Positions 1-8,936 of a stretch of DNA of 64,000 nucleotides are shown here, in pieces. This DNA is from Flavobacteriales bacterium (GTDB taxonomy: Bacteria; Bacteroidota; Bacteroidia; Flavobacteriales_E; Vicingaceae). The translations under genes were made by a program, and so were the position numbers. The stretch spans positions 1 to 64,000 of the forward strand of contig JABAZP010000015.1 in the NCBI GenBank assembly GCA_018608405.1, given 5' to 3'. The notes under the pieces are model-generated. The model searched no databases, had not been told where the DNA came from, and saw only the letters and a list, made by a program, of their open reading frames with translations. Positions within the stretch are counted from its first letter, which is position 1. The number at the start of each line of letters is the position of its first letter.

Positions 1-1552
1 ATTCTCTTACCTTCTCTACTGCCTTCATGCCATCTATGGCAGCCGAAACAATTCCTCCTGCATAACCTGCTCCTTCGCCCACAGGAAATAAGTTTTTTAG
101 TTGCGTGTGTTGCATGCTTTCTCGGTCTCTAGGTATGGATACCGGTGAAGAGGTTCTACTTTCAACACCAACAATCACTGCATCGTTGGTGAAATAGCCT
201 TTCATCGATTTACCGAATAAATCAAAGGCCTTCCGTAATCTTTTCGCCACAAAACTTGGTAAAACTTGGTCTAACCTCGTTGGCACAATTCCCGGTTGGT
301 AGGAACATTTTGGTAAATCTTTGGAAGGTTTCCCCTTTACAAAATCAATCAAGCGCTGAGCTGGAGCTTGCTGACCTGCATTTTCTGGAATGGACTGAAA
401 CATTTTGTACTCCACATCTTCTTGAAATTTTAAAGCGGCCAATTCACCATACTGCGAAAATGCCGACCAATCTTCTTCTTCAATGGTTACAACAATGCCG
501 GAATTGGCGAAAGGGTTATTTCGTTTGGAAGGTGACCAACCATTGGTGACAATTTCATTAGGTGCAGTGGCACAAGGCGCAATAATACCACCCGGGCACA
601 TGCAAAAAGAATATACTCCTTTGCCATCTACTTGCTTTACAATTTTATAAGTAGCAGGTGGTAAGAGTTCGTTATCGTAATTTTCGTGATATTGAATGTG
701 GTTAATTAACTCCTGTGGATGCTCTACTCGAACGCCCAAGGCAAAAGGTTTTGCTTTTATTTCAATTTTTCGAGCGTGTAACAATTCAAAAATATCTCTG
801 GCAGAATGGCCTGTTGCCAAAATCAAATACTGAACTGGTATCGTTTCCTCGCCATTTATTTCGATGGATTTTATACTATTTTTCTCATAGTCAATGTCCG
901 TCAGCTTTTTGCCAAAATGGACCTCACCGCCATACTCAATTATCGCTTCTCGCATGGCTACAATAATTTGCGGCAGTTTGTTGGTTCCAATGTGCGGGTG
1001 CGCCTCAATTGTAATGTTTTCATCCGCACCAAATTGCACCAACCCAGCTAATATTCGATTCACATCGCCGCGTTTTTTAGACCGCGTATACAGTTTTCCG
1101 TCAGAATAAGTTCCTGCGCCACCTTCCCCAAAGCAGTAGTTCGACTCAGGATTAACGGTTTGTTCCTTGTTCAATTTTGCCAAATCTCTTCTGCGTGCTC
1201 TAATATCTTTACCTCGTTCAAAAACAATGGGTTTTAACCCTTGATGAATAGCCTCCAATGCTGCAAACAAACCTGCAGGTCCCGCTCCAACTATATGAAT
1301 AGTTTCAGCTTTTGATACGTCTTTCAAATTAAACGCCAAAGGTGCCGTTACTGCTTCTTCATCAATGTATGCCTCATATCGTAAATTGACTTTTATTTCA
1401 GGTTTACGAGCATCTAGCGAACGCTTAACGAGTTTGCATGATTTAATTCGACTTAACTCTTTAACTCTTAGATTTTTTGAAGCAAGTTGAAGGGGAGAGG
1501 CCAAACTCGATTCTGCTTCAATAGGAATTTTTATGTCGAACTGTTTAATCAT
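1..1552 (-). CDS. NAD(P)/FAD-dependent oxidoreductase (COG2509-like), 3' end outside window
   Basis: The reading frame starts at the ATG at 1552-1550 and stays open to base 1, so the stop codon lies outside the window. About 517 residues are visible, and the last ones (GEGAGYAGGIVSAAIDGMKA) are the usual FAD-binding C-terminus of this family, so probably only a few residues are missing. A short N-terminal domain of about 80 residues precedes the dinucleotide-binding motif IHIVGAGPAGLFAAL near residue 85. A GEGGAGTYSDGKLYTR segment follows, typical of a group of Bacteroidota flavoproteins often labelled FAD-dependent dehydrogenase. The substrate is unknown. It is divergent from the secreted phosphatase at 1593, with 40 bp between start codons. 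Family identity is firm; function is not. Confidence 0.85.
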   Translation of the reverse strand, partial: MIKQFDIKIPIEAESSLASPLQLASKNLRVKELSRIKSCKLVKRSLDARKPEIKVNLRYEAYIDEEAVTAPLAFNLKDVSKAETIHIVGAGPAGLFAALEAIHQGLKPIVFERGKDIRARRRDLAKLNKEQTVNPESNYCFGEGGAGTYSDGKLYTRSKKRGDVNRILAGLVQFGADENITIEAHPHIGTNKLPQIIVAMREAIIEYGGEVHFGKKLTDIDYEKNSIKSIEINGEETIPVQYLILATGHSARDIFELLHARKIEIKAKPFALGVRVEHPQELINHIQYHENYDNELLPPATYKIVKQVDGKGVYSFCMCPGGIIAPCATAPNEIVTNGWSPSKRNNPFANSGIVVTIEEEDWSAFSQYGELAALKFQEDVEYKMFQSIPENAGQQAPAQRLIDFVKGKPSKDLPKCSYQPGIVPTRLDQVLPSFVAKRLRKAFDLFGKSMKGYFTNDAVIVGVESRTSSPVSIPRDRESMQHTQLKNLFPVGEGAGYAGGIVSAAIDGMKAVEKVRE

Positions 1553-1579
1553 AAACTAGAGTGAGGAAAGTTTTAGCAC

Positions 1580-1587
1580 TAACTTTG
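1580..1587 (+). promoter_or_regulatory. Bacteroidota -7 box (TAACTTTG) 5 nt before a start codon
   Basis: The box matches the TAnnTTTG consensus exactly and ends 5 nt before the ATG at 1593. No clear TTG -33 element is visible. A start site just downstream of the box would give a leaderless or nearly leaderless mRNA. Confidence 0.55.
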
Positions 1588-1592
1588 TACAA

Positions 1593-2924
1593 ATGTCCGT
1601 AAATCAATTTTTACATTCTATGCCTTCTTTTCAAAAAATAGCCCTTGTTTCTTTTTTACTCTTTTCTACACTTTTTGCTGCAGCACAGCAGAGAGATACC
1701 GTTCGCGTAATGACGTATAATTTGATGTATTACCGTGCGTTTACATCTTTTTGTACCAGTAACAATAACAGTCCAACGGTAAAGGATAATGCCATGGAAG
1801 ACATTTTTGATTATACGTTACCTGATCTTTTTGTAGTGCAAGAAATGGGAGGAGGTAGTCCGGTAAATGCTTTTAGAATATTGCAAAACTCTATTAACCA
1901 AAACGGAAGAACGAATTATACCTTGGCTAACTCTAGCGGGTTAACCCAAACCATTGTAAACATGTTATACTTTAACACGGATAAGTTTGTGTTGGAGTCG
2001 CAAACGTTTTACGATAAGGAGTTGAACAACACCAACATTGTTCGAATAATAGACGAGTACGTGCTGTATTACAATGATAGCAATCTGGCTGTGCACCAAG
2101 ACACTACTCGAATACACGTTTTAGTAGGACATTTAAAGGCAGGCAGTTCTTCCACCGATGAACAAGAACGAGCTAGAGCAACGGAATCGTTAATGGCAAG
2201 TTTAGACAGTGCAAATGCAAGCGGCAACTATATTTTTGCTGGAGATTTTAATTTGTATAGAAGCTCAGAACCTGCTTATCAAGATTTGGTCAACTACATT
2301 GACCCAACTTTGCGGTTTTACGATCCAATTAATGTTTCAGGGAATTGGCACAATTCAGGGGTTTACGCTGCTTTGCACACTCAAAGCACTAGAACCTCAG
2401 GCGGTTGTTTTGCCGGTGGAGGAATGGATGACCGATTTGATTTTATTTTGGCTTCTGATGAAATTATGAACAACACAGACAAAATGAGGTGCATTCCAAA
2501 TACCTACGAAGCGGTTGGTCAAGATGGAAACAGATTCAACCAAACCATTATTTCACCCAATAATACTTCTGTTCCATCAGTCGTTTCTCAGGCATTGTAC
2601 AATATGAGCGACCACTTACCAGTGGTGATGGATATAGAAATTACTTTACCAAACGCAACTTCCATTCAAGAATTGACGCGATTGGAAAAATTAAAATTTG
2701 AAAACCCTAACTCAGGCAATCTATTGATTGATTTTTCAAATCAAAAACAAAAAATAGAACTGGTTCAAATTTTAGATTTAACTGGAAAGGTTTTGTTTGA
2801 AAGGTATTTAAATTCAGAGGGATATGTGCAGTTTGATATTTCTAATTTGGATTCTGGAGCCTATTTAGTTCGAGCAACTTCTACAAGTTATCAACAAATC
2901 GTCGAAAAGTTAATAAAGATTTAA
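1593..2924 (+). CDS. Secreted endonuclease/exonuclease/phosphatase-family protein with T9SS sorting domain
   Basis: The 443-residue protein starts with a signal peptide (cleavage probably after FAAAQQ, near residue 33). The EEP catalytic set is complete: TYNLMYY (Asn), VVQEMGG (Glu), VGHLKAG (His), FAGDFNLY (Asp/Asn), the DFILASDE segment and the final SDHLPVVMD (Asp-His). The last ~80 residues form a T9SS type A sorting domain ending in GAYLVRATSTSYQQIVEKLI. It is therefore a metal-dependent phosphodiesterase or nuclease that crosses the outer membrane by T9SS and is anchored or released outside. Whether it cuts DNA, RNA or a phospholipid cannot be told. A -7 box lies 5 nt upstream of the ATG. 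Confidence 0.88.
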   Translation: MSVNQFLHSMPSFQKIALVSFLLFSTLFAAAQQRDTVRVMTYNLMYYRAFTSFCTSNNNSPTVKDNAMEDIFDYTLPDLFVVQEMGGGSPVNAFRILQNSINQNGRTNYTLANSSGLTQTIVNMLYFNTDKFVLESQTFYDKELNNTNIVRIIDEYVLYYNDSNLAVHQDTTRIHVLVGHLKAGSSSTDEQERARATESLMASLDSANASGNYIFAGDFNLYRSSEPAYQDLVNYIDPTLRFYDPINVSGNWHNSGVYAALHTQSTRTSGGCFAGGGMDDRFDFILASDEIMNNTDKMRCIPNTYEAVGQDGNRFNQTIISPNNTSVPSVVSQALYNMSDHLPVVMDIEITLPNATSIQELTRLEKLKFENPNSGNLLIDFSNQKQKIELVQILDLTGKVLFERYLNSEGYVQFDISNLDSGAYLVRATSTSYQQIVEKLIKI

Positions 2925-3054
2925 CATTTCTGTCCTTGGTATTATCCGAGTCTTGTCCAATTTTGTATCGTAAAGTCTAGGCACCTATTCTCGAATTTTT
3001 CGGAATTGATAAACGGCAGACTGCTCAATTATTCTAAAAAAGGATTTTGAACGA

Positions 3055-5184
3055 ATGTTGCCAATGAGAATTCAACTTACTATAGCTCTAATATTACTTT
3101 CGCTTGCTGTTTGCGCTCAGTCGTTTGAGGAAAAAAATACGACAGTTTCTAACGTTAAGGTTGCAGTTACCAATGTAGGTACATTCGGCAATGCCTTCAG
3201 AGGTTATCGAGATGGTTCAGCTACAACCTCATGCGAATTTCCTGCAGGTTCAGGAGTGGAGCACCTTTTTGAGTCTGGTATTTGGGTAGGAGGTATACGA
3301 AATGGCCAAGAATTGGTGAGTTCAGCAGCGGTAGATGCTACACAAGGATACATTACGGGAGGGTCTGGATTTGAATTTAGTGCAGTTCCGGGTTCAGAGT
3401 TAACGGAACGTTCTAGTTTTCAAGACAGTCCATTTTACACACCCCAAGCAGTTTCTCATCAAGATTACGTAGCGACCTTCTCCGATCGATTTGTCATAGT
3501 TCCCAATACAAACATTCAAATTCAAAACCACACACCCATGTTTTTGGATGTGGAATTACGAACCTATAACTTCAACTTTGCATTTAGCGACTTTGTGGTT
3601 TTTGTGGATATGAATATTGTGAACAGAGGCGATGCAAACGGTGGTGAAAATTTACTGGATAGCTTACACATCGGACTTTGGTCAAACACGGTAGTAAGAA
3701 ATTTAAACATTACTCCAGCAGGTTCTGGTGGTGGTGCATTTTACGATAAAGGTGGGAACGGTTATATTGACAGTCTTCAAATGGCATATTGTTACGATCA
3801 TAGCGGAGATGTCGGTTTTACAAATTCATACATCGGGCAAAAGTTTTTAGGAGCTTCTGATAAATTCGGATTTCACCACCCGTTTGTTGACAGCGTTTTT
3901 TATGACAATTACAATTCATGGATTTTTAATAACCCTGGAACAGGAACTTTTCAAGCACCAGCAGGTGATGCTCAGCGGTACGACAAGTTAACACGTGGCT
4001 TAGATGATGAAACTTGTTGGACAAAAGACAGTGCTTGTGGAGGAGGAACATTTCAGGAGCAATTGAACTCAGCAGGAAACCGCTCCGATTTAGTTTCGGT
4101 TGGTCCTTTTAGAGATTTTAGAAAAGGAGATACCGTTAAGATTTCATTTGCATTTATATTAGCACCTAAGTTAGAAGACGGCAACCCTTACACTGAAAAT
4201 ACTCGTGCTCAACAAGCGCAATTTAGAGCCAATGCACAACGAGCGCAAACTGCATTTAACGGAGAGGATGTAAATTTCAATGGAATTTTAGATGAAGGAG
4301 AAGACGCTGACAAGAATGGAGTGATTACCAGATTTATTTTACCATCACCACCTGACATTCCGAAAACAAAAATTATTGCGGAAGACAATAAGGTAACACT
4401 ATATTGGTCGAATAACTCAGAAGCATCGATCGACCCTATTTCTCAAACGGTAGATTTTGAAGGCTATAGAGTGTTTCTTACGAAGTTAGGTTTTGATGTA
4501 ACTGGAGTTCCTAATCTGCTAAGAGATTTAAAACCATTAGAGGAGTATGATGTCATTGGAAATCAAATTTCAAATGAAATAGGATTAGAGGACATCACTT
4601 TGGACAGCCCAATTCAATTCGAAGGCGATACAACTACATATTACTATAAATACGAAATCAACAATTTGCTCAATGGCTGGCAGTATGCTGTTGGTGTATC
4701 TGCTTTTGATACAGGCGATGAAGAACAAAATTTAGAGTCTTTAGAATCCTCCTTATTGGCGAATAACTTTAGGGTTTTCCCAGGTAAAAAAGCCAATGAT
4801 GACATGGAAGAAAATGAGCCTTATGCTTATCCAAACCCATATTATTACGGAGCTTCTTGGGAAGGACAAAGTAACTTTCAGGAGCAAAGTAGGAAATTGA
4901 TTTTTGCTAATTTGCCGAAAAAATGTGTGATAAGGGTTTTCACGCCTTCTGGAGATTTAATTGATGAAATCTACCACGATGAAAACTATAAGGGAGAAGA
5001 CATTCGTTGGTTCCAAACATTTGGTTCTGATGATACAGAGAAGAACGTGTTCTCAGGTGGAGAACACGCTTGGGATTTACTATCTAATTTCACTCAAATC
5101 ATTAGCCGAGGAGTATATTTATTCGCCGTTGAAGACATGGAAACTGGAGAGGTCAAAACAGGAAAATTTGCAATCATTAAGTAA
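3055..5184 (+). CDS. Large secreted protein with T9SS-type C-terminus
   Basis: This 709-residue protein has a signal peptide (the MRIQLTIALILLSLAVCAQS region) and a mainly beta body. A calcium-loop-like segment, DVNFNGILDEGEDADKNG, lies near residue 415. A fibronectin/Ig-like region follows (about 445-560), and a C-terminal module has AYPNPYYYG near residue 590 and ends SRGVYLFAVEDMETG..GKFAIIK, the pattern of T9SS sorting domains. The start could be the ATG at 3055 or 3064; the second places the signal peptide better. It is the first gene of a block with another T9SS cargo, a TonB receptor and a PorV/PorQ-like barrel. I do not recognise an enzymatic domain. A surface or extracellular role is inferred. 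Confidence 0.75.
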   Translation: MLPMRIQLTIALILLSLAVCAQSFEEKNTTVSNVKVAVTNVGTFGNAFRGYRDGSATTSCEFPAGSGVEHLFESGIWVGGIRNGQELVSSAAVDATQGYITGGSGFEFSAVPGSELTERSSFQDSPFYTPQAVSHQDYVATFSDRFVIVPNTNIQIQNHTPMFLDVELRTYNFNFAFSDFVVFVDMNIVNRGDANGGENLLDSLHIGLWSNTVVRNLNITPAGSGGGAFYDKGGNGYIDSLQMAYCYDHSGDVGFTNSYIGQKFLGASDKFGFHHPFVDSVFYDNYNSWIFNNPGTGTFQAPAGDAQRYDKLTRGLDDETCWTKDSACGGGTFQEQLNSAGNRSDLVSVGPFRDFRKGDTVKISFAFILAPKLEDGNPYTENTRAQQAQFRANAQRAQTAFNGEDVNFNGILDEGEDADKNGVITRFILPSPPDIPKTKIIAEDNKVTLYWSNNSEASIDPISQTVDFEGYRVFLTKLGFDVTGVPNLLRDLKPLEEYDVIGNQISNEIGLEDITLDSPIQFEGDTTTYYYKYEINNLLNGWQYAVGVSAFDTGDEEQNLESLESSLLANNFRVFPGKKANDDMEENEPYAYPNPYYYGASWEGQSNFQEQSRKLIFANLPKKCVIRVFTPSGDLIDEIYHDENYKGEDIRWFQTFGSDDTEKNVFSGGEHAWDLLSNFTQIISRGVYLFAVEDMETGEVKTGKFAIIK

Positions 5185-5220
5185 CAATTCACTCAATAAT
5201 AAATAATTAAAATCAAAAAA

Positions 5221-7425
5221 ATGAAAAAACTATTACTATCGATCGTAGGAATCTTTGCAGCAGGCGCAGCCTTTGCTCAAACTTATCCTTACGTGGACAT
5301 TAACCAAATTAGTTTTGTAAGTCAAGCGAATTTGCAAAACTGTAACGATTCTTCTGCGTACTTAGGAGATACCATTAGAACAAGAGGTGTTGTAATTATG
5401 GATGGAAGTTTAAGTGAGGTTGCTTCTGGAAGTATTACAGGAGGAAGTAGACCATTTATTCACCTAACAGATACTGCAAACGGTGGAGTTCAATTTCCAT
5501 TTAGTGCAATCAACTTAATGGGTGTAAACGCGGGAACAAGTAACCCAAATAACAACATTGAGAATGCCTTGGCAGGAGATATTCTAGATGTTGTGTGTAT
5601 TGTAAGTGAATTTGCAGGTGGCATTCAATTGCAGCCGTTGAGTTCTACTTCAGTAACAATCGCAGGAGTTGGTAGCGCACCAGCACCGGTTGTAGTTCCG
5701 GTTGGAGATTTACAGGATAATCAAAGAGTAAATCAATTGACGACAGGTGAGCAGTGGGAAGGTTCATACATTGAAATTCAAAATGTAACTGTAACAGGTG
5801 TTTCGACTTTTAGTGGTGGAAACAGAACTGAAATTACCGTTGAAGATGCAAATGGTAACAGAATTTTAGTTGCAGATCGTTATTTAGGGATGAGAATGAC
5901 AGGTGTATCAACGGTAAACCCAAATTCACCTTATTCGGTTGGAAGATTTGTTGTTCCAGCGGTTGGAACTGTTTACAACTACATTAGAGGTGTAGTGGTG
6001 CAGGATGAAAATGGCCCATGTTATCCTGGATCAAGTGGATTTGCTGGTGGTTACGAAATTAACCCACTTGATTCAAATGATTTTGATCAAGCAGCATCTC
6101 CAGCAATCGTTTCAAACGTAACGAGAAGTGTTTTAGTTCCAAATGCAACACAATCAGTAAATGTTAGTGCCGATATTGTTGACTTTGACGGTACAGTTGT
6201 TTCTGCTACATTATTTTACACGGCTGACCAAGCTGCACCAGCAAACTTGTTTCAGTCTATAGCTATGACAAACACAACAGGAAGTATCTACGATGCAACA
6301 ATTCCTGCATTTTCATTGGATTCAGTAGTTCGTTATTTCATTGTTGCTGTAGATGATAGTTCTAACGTAACAAGCAGTCCTTCAAGTTCAGTTGCAGGAC
6401 CATTAAACACGTATTTCTATACCGTGCGTCCTAATGGAGCAACAATTATGGACATTCAGTTTAATCCTAGTGCTTCTTCTAATGCTTCTCCATTAGAAAA
6501 TGATACAGTAACTGTAACAGGTATCGTTACTGCTTCATACGCTTCAGGTGACCTAGGGTACTTATACATTCAAGATGCAACCGCTACTGAAAATGCAGGT
6601 ATTTTTGTGAATGGAGGGCCTGTTAGTGTTTTCGGTTTAAATAGAGGTGATGAGGTTACTGTTCAGGGTGTTGTAGAAGAGTCTTTTGGATTTACAAGAT
6701 TAAATGCAATAAACGTTACGGCAACGTCTAATACAGGAACCATTACTCCAATTACTTTGGATCCTTCAGATGCGGCATTATTTGGATCAAATGCTTCACC
6801 AGCTTTAGAAAAGTACGAAAGTATGTTGTTGAGATACGAGAATCCAATGATGAGTGGAACAGTTAATGTAACAGACCCTAACTTAGGTTTTGGTGAGTTT
6901 GAAGTTGGTTCTGGTGCATTAGCAACTGTTGGAGCAAGAGTATTAACAGCAAGACAAGTATTGGGTCAAGCTCAAGGTTCTATTGACGTGTCTTATACTT
7001 CTGATACTGCTCAGTATGGTTCGGCATTAAATGTAACTCCTATTCAATTGACTTCAAACTATACGTTTGATGCTTTAGAAGGAATTTTATACTATGCTTT
7101 TGGAAACTTCAAGTTAACTCCAAGAAACAATGCTGATTTTGTAAATGTGATTGTTGGAATTAAGTCGTTAACTTCTAACGAAGTTGAAACTGCTATATAT
7201 CCAAACCCAGCAGAAAATCAAGTAAACATTAAAATTGATGAGTCTTATGCATTTAATAACTTGAACGTACAAGTTGTTGACTTAACTGGTAGAATCGTTT
7301 TAGATACTCAGGTTAATTCTGCAATGAGTTCATTGAATGTTGAAGGGTTAGAAAAAGGAATTTACTTAGTTAGAATTACTAACGGAAGTGAAACAATTCA
7401 CGCTTCTAAATTGATTTTAAAATAA
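5221..7425 (+). CDS. Secreted OB-fold-rich protein with T9SS type A sorting domain
   Basis: The 734-residue protein has a signal peptide (MKKLLLSIVGIFAAGAAFAQ). It shows at least two OB-fold-like segments: about 20-155 (contains GDTIRTRGVVIM) and about 405-500 (NDTVTVTGIVTAS, LGYLYIQDAT, GDEVTVQGVVEE). The second type usually precedes the nuclease domain in extracellular nucleases such as ExeM/NucH, but no EEP catalytic domain is present here. An Ig-like stretch lies between them. The last ~75 residues (AIYPNPAENQVNIKI to the end) are a clear T9SS type A domain. A binding or scaffold role outside the cell is inferred. A perfect 14-bp-stem terminator follows 7 bp after the stop codon. Confidence 0.82.
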   Translation: MKKLLLSIVGIFAAGAAFAQTYPYVDINQISFVSQANLQNCNDSSAYLGDTIRTRGVVIMDGSLSEVASGSITGGSRPFIHLTDTANGGVQFPFSAINLMGVNAGTSNPNNNIENALAGDILDVVCIVSEFAGGIQLQPLSSTSVTIAGVGSAPAPVVVPVGDLQDNQRVNQLTTGEQWEGSYIEIQNVTVTGVSTFSGGNRTEITVEDANGNRILVADRYLGMRMTGVSTVNPNSPYSVGRFVVPAVGTVYNYIRGVVVQDENGPCYPGSSGFAGGYEINPLDSNDFDQAASPAIVSNVTRSVLVPNATQSVNVSADIVDFDGTVVSATLFYTADQAAPANLFQSIAMTNTTGSIYDATIPAFSLDSVVRYFIVAVDDSSNVTSSPSSSVAGPLNTYFYTVRPNGATIMDIQFNPSASSNASPLENDTVTVTGIVTASYASGDLGYLYIQDATATENAGIFVNGGPVSVFGLNRGDEVTVQGVVEESFGFTRLNAINVTATSNTGTITPITLDPSDAALFGSNASPALEKYESMLLRYENPMMSGTVNVTDPNLGFGEFEVGSGALATVGARVLTARQVLGQAQGSIDVSYTSDTAQYGSALNVTPIQLTSNYTFDALEGILYYAFGNFKLTPRNNADFVNVIVGIKSLTSNEVETAIYPNPAENQVNIKIDESYAFNNLNVQVVDLTGRIVLDTQVNSAMSSLNVEGLEKGIYLVRITNGSETIHASKLILK

Positions 7426-7432
7426 TTGATTA

Positions 7433-7472
7433 AAACTCGTCCCGAATTTATTTCGGGACGAGTTTATTTTTT
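7433..7472 (+). terminator. Strong intrinsic terminator or attenuator
   Basis: A perfect 14-bp stem (left arm 7433-7446, right arm 7452-7465, loop of 5 nt) is followed by a T6 run at 7467-7472. The start codon of the next gene is at 7476. There is no room for a separate promoter after the hairpin, unless the T-run (TATTTTTT) itself serves as a -7 box. Confidence 0.88.
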
Positions 7473-7475
7473 ACA

Positions 7476-8936
7476 ATGAGAAGAGACTTTTACTATTTAT
7501 TGGGAGCTTTACTGCTCTTTTTTGTTGCTTGCGACAAAGGCGAAGAGCTAGGTAACGAAGTACCTGATACCCAGTTTTCCTTAAAAGCTATTAACTTAAG
7601 CGGTGAAAACCGTTTAAATAGTATTGTGAGTTTATCCTGGTCAGGAAACGACCCGGATGGCTACGTTAAAGGGTTTGAATTATCGAGAGATGGAATTCAA
7701 TGGTCTTTTACAACAGTTCAAGATTCAACCTTCCGATTTAGTTTAACCGCTGGTTCTGACACCGCGGATATCCAACTTTTTGTCAGAGCTATAGACAATG
7801 AAAATGTAGCAGATCCTACTCCGGATCAATTGAATATTCCTATCCGGAATACACCTCCAACAGCTGAGTTTGGAGAAGATTTAAGTATCCCAGATACTGC
7901 ATACCTTGTAGCTACCACAGAGTGGAAAGCTACTGATATTGATGGGGATGCTACCATTACACAAGTTTTATTAAGTATCAACGGTAAGGAATGGTATCCT
8001 TTAAACCGCACAAAAAATATTATATCTATTGTTCCGGCAGACGCTACCGCAAATGATTCTGTAGATGCACTTATCTATTACGGAACAGAAACTAGTCCAC
8101 AAAGTCAGGTCATAAAAGGCTTAGTGATGAATGATACGAATCACTTATACATTAAGTCAATCGATCAGGCAGGTTCAGAAAGTAGCATAGATACCTCTTC
8201 TAGCTTTTACATGAAAGGAAAATCAAGCGATTTCTTGGTAATTGGTGGAGTTCCTGCTGCGAACGTACCTTATCAAGATATACTCCAAAATGGAGTCAAC
8301 ATTTCGTATGACTTTATTGATCTAGCGATCAACAACGGAGAGAACCAGCCAAAAATTTGGAACATTACTTTTAGACTACAACTACGTCAATTTTCTAAGC
8401 TATTCTTGTACAGTGACGAGTCATTATTCGACAATACCTACACGAATCAGAAAAGCTTCATTTTGGAATTTGCTGCAGCTTCTTTATTAGACTTTGCAAA
8501 CCAAGGAGGAAAGTACTTTATATCAACTTCCTTTAATCACAACACCAACATCGATGCCTTCACAGGTGTTTTACCGATTAGCACTGTTTCAACCCGAAAC
8601 TTTGGTTCAGCAAGATTATGGGGTGCAGCTCGTGGAGACTCCGCGTTAGTTTCTGACCTCCCTAATTTCCCTAACCTAACTACGCAGCAGTTTGCCATAA
8701 CAGGTGTGGGGGTTTTTAATATAGATTCTACGGATACTGAAGTATTGTATACAGGGCAATTGTCTGACGGTTCGAACCTCAATGAGTGGCCTGATACAAA
8801 GATTGTAGCCTCTGGAAGGAGATTAAATGGAAAGCTGAATCAAGTGTTCTTTAATGTGCAGCTTTTTGAATTAAAAGGAAATCCAACTAATTTGAATGCC
8901 TTATTCAACCAAATTTTAAACGTAGAATTTAATTGA
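7476..8936 (+). CDS. Outer-membrane-type lipoprotein with Ig/fibronectin-like repeats
   Basis: A 486-residue protein with a lipoprotein signal (LLGALLLFFVACDKG; lipobox Cys near residue 19) followed by negatively charged residues. Two fibronectin III/Ig-like domains occupy about 35-115 (ending in VDNEN/PIRNTPP-type linkers) and 120-245; the remaining ~240 residues are of unknown fold. It sits immediately before a TonB-dependent receptor, and its TGA stop overlaps the receptor ATG by one base (TGATG). This suggests translational coupling and a role as a surface partner of the receptor. It is not recognisably SusD. The terminator at 7433-7472 lies 3-10 bp before its start. Confidence 0.75.
   Translation: MRRDFYYLLGALLLFFVACDKGEELGNEVPDTQFSLKAINLSGENRLNSIVSLSWSGNDPDGYVKGFELSRDGIQWSFTTVQDSTFRFSLTAGSDTADIQLFVRAIDNENVADPTPDQLNIPIRNTPPTAEFGEDLSIPDTAYLVATTEWKATDIDGDATITQVLLSINGKEWYPLNRTKNIISIVPADATANDSVDALIYYGTETSPQSQVIKGLVMNDTNHLYIKSIDQAGSESSIDTSSSFYMKGKSSDFLVIGGVPAANVPYQDILQNGVNISYDFIDLAINNGENQPKIWNITFRLQLRQFSKLFLYSDESLFDNTYTNQKSFILEFAAASLLDFANQGGKYFISTSFNHNTNIDAFTGVLPISTVSTRNFGSARLWGAARGDSALVSDLPNFPNLTTQQFAITGVGVFNIDSTDTEVLYTGQLSDGSNLNEWPDTKIVASGRRLNGKLNQVFFNVQLFELKGNPTNLNALFNQILNVEFN

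Noticed and set aside
1-1552. Small plus-strand frames at 256-1109
   Set aside because: They lie opposite the FAD oxidoreductase, whose minus-strand frame is continuous to the window edge.
8700-8935. Possible cobalamin riboswitch before the TonB receptor
   Set aside because: The region is coding for the upstream lipoprotein, and no B12-box was seen.
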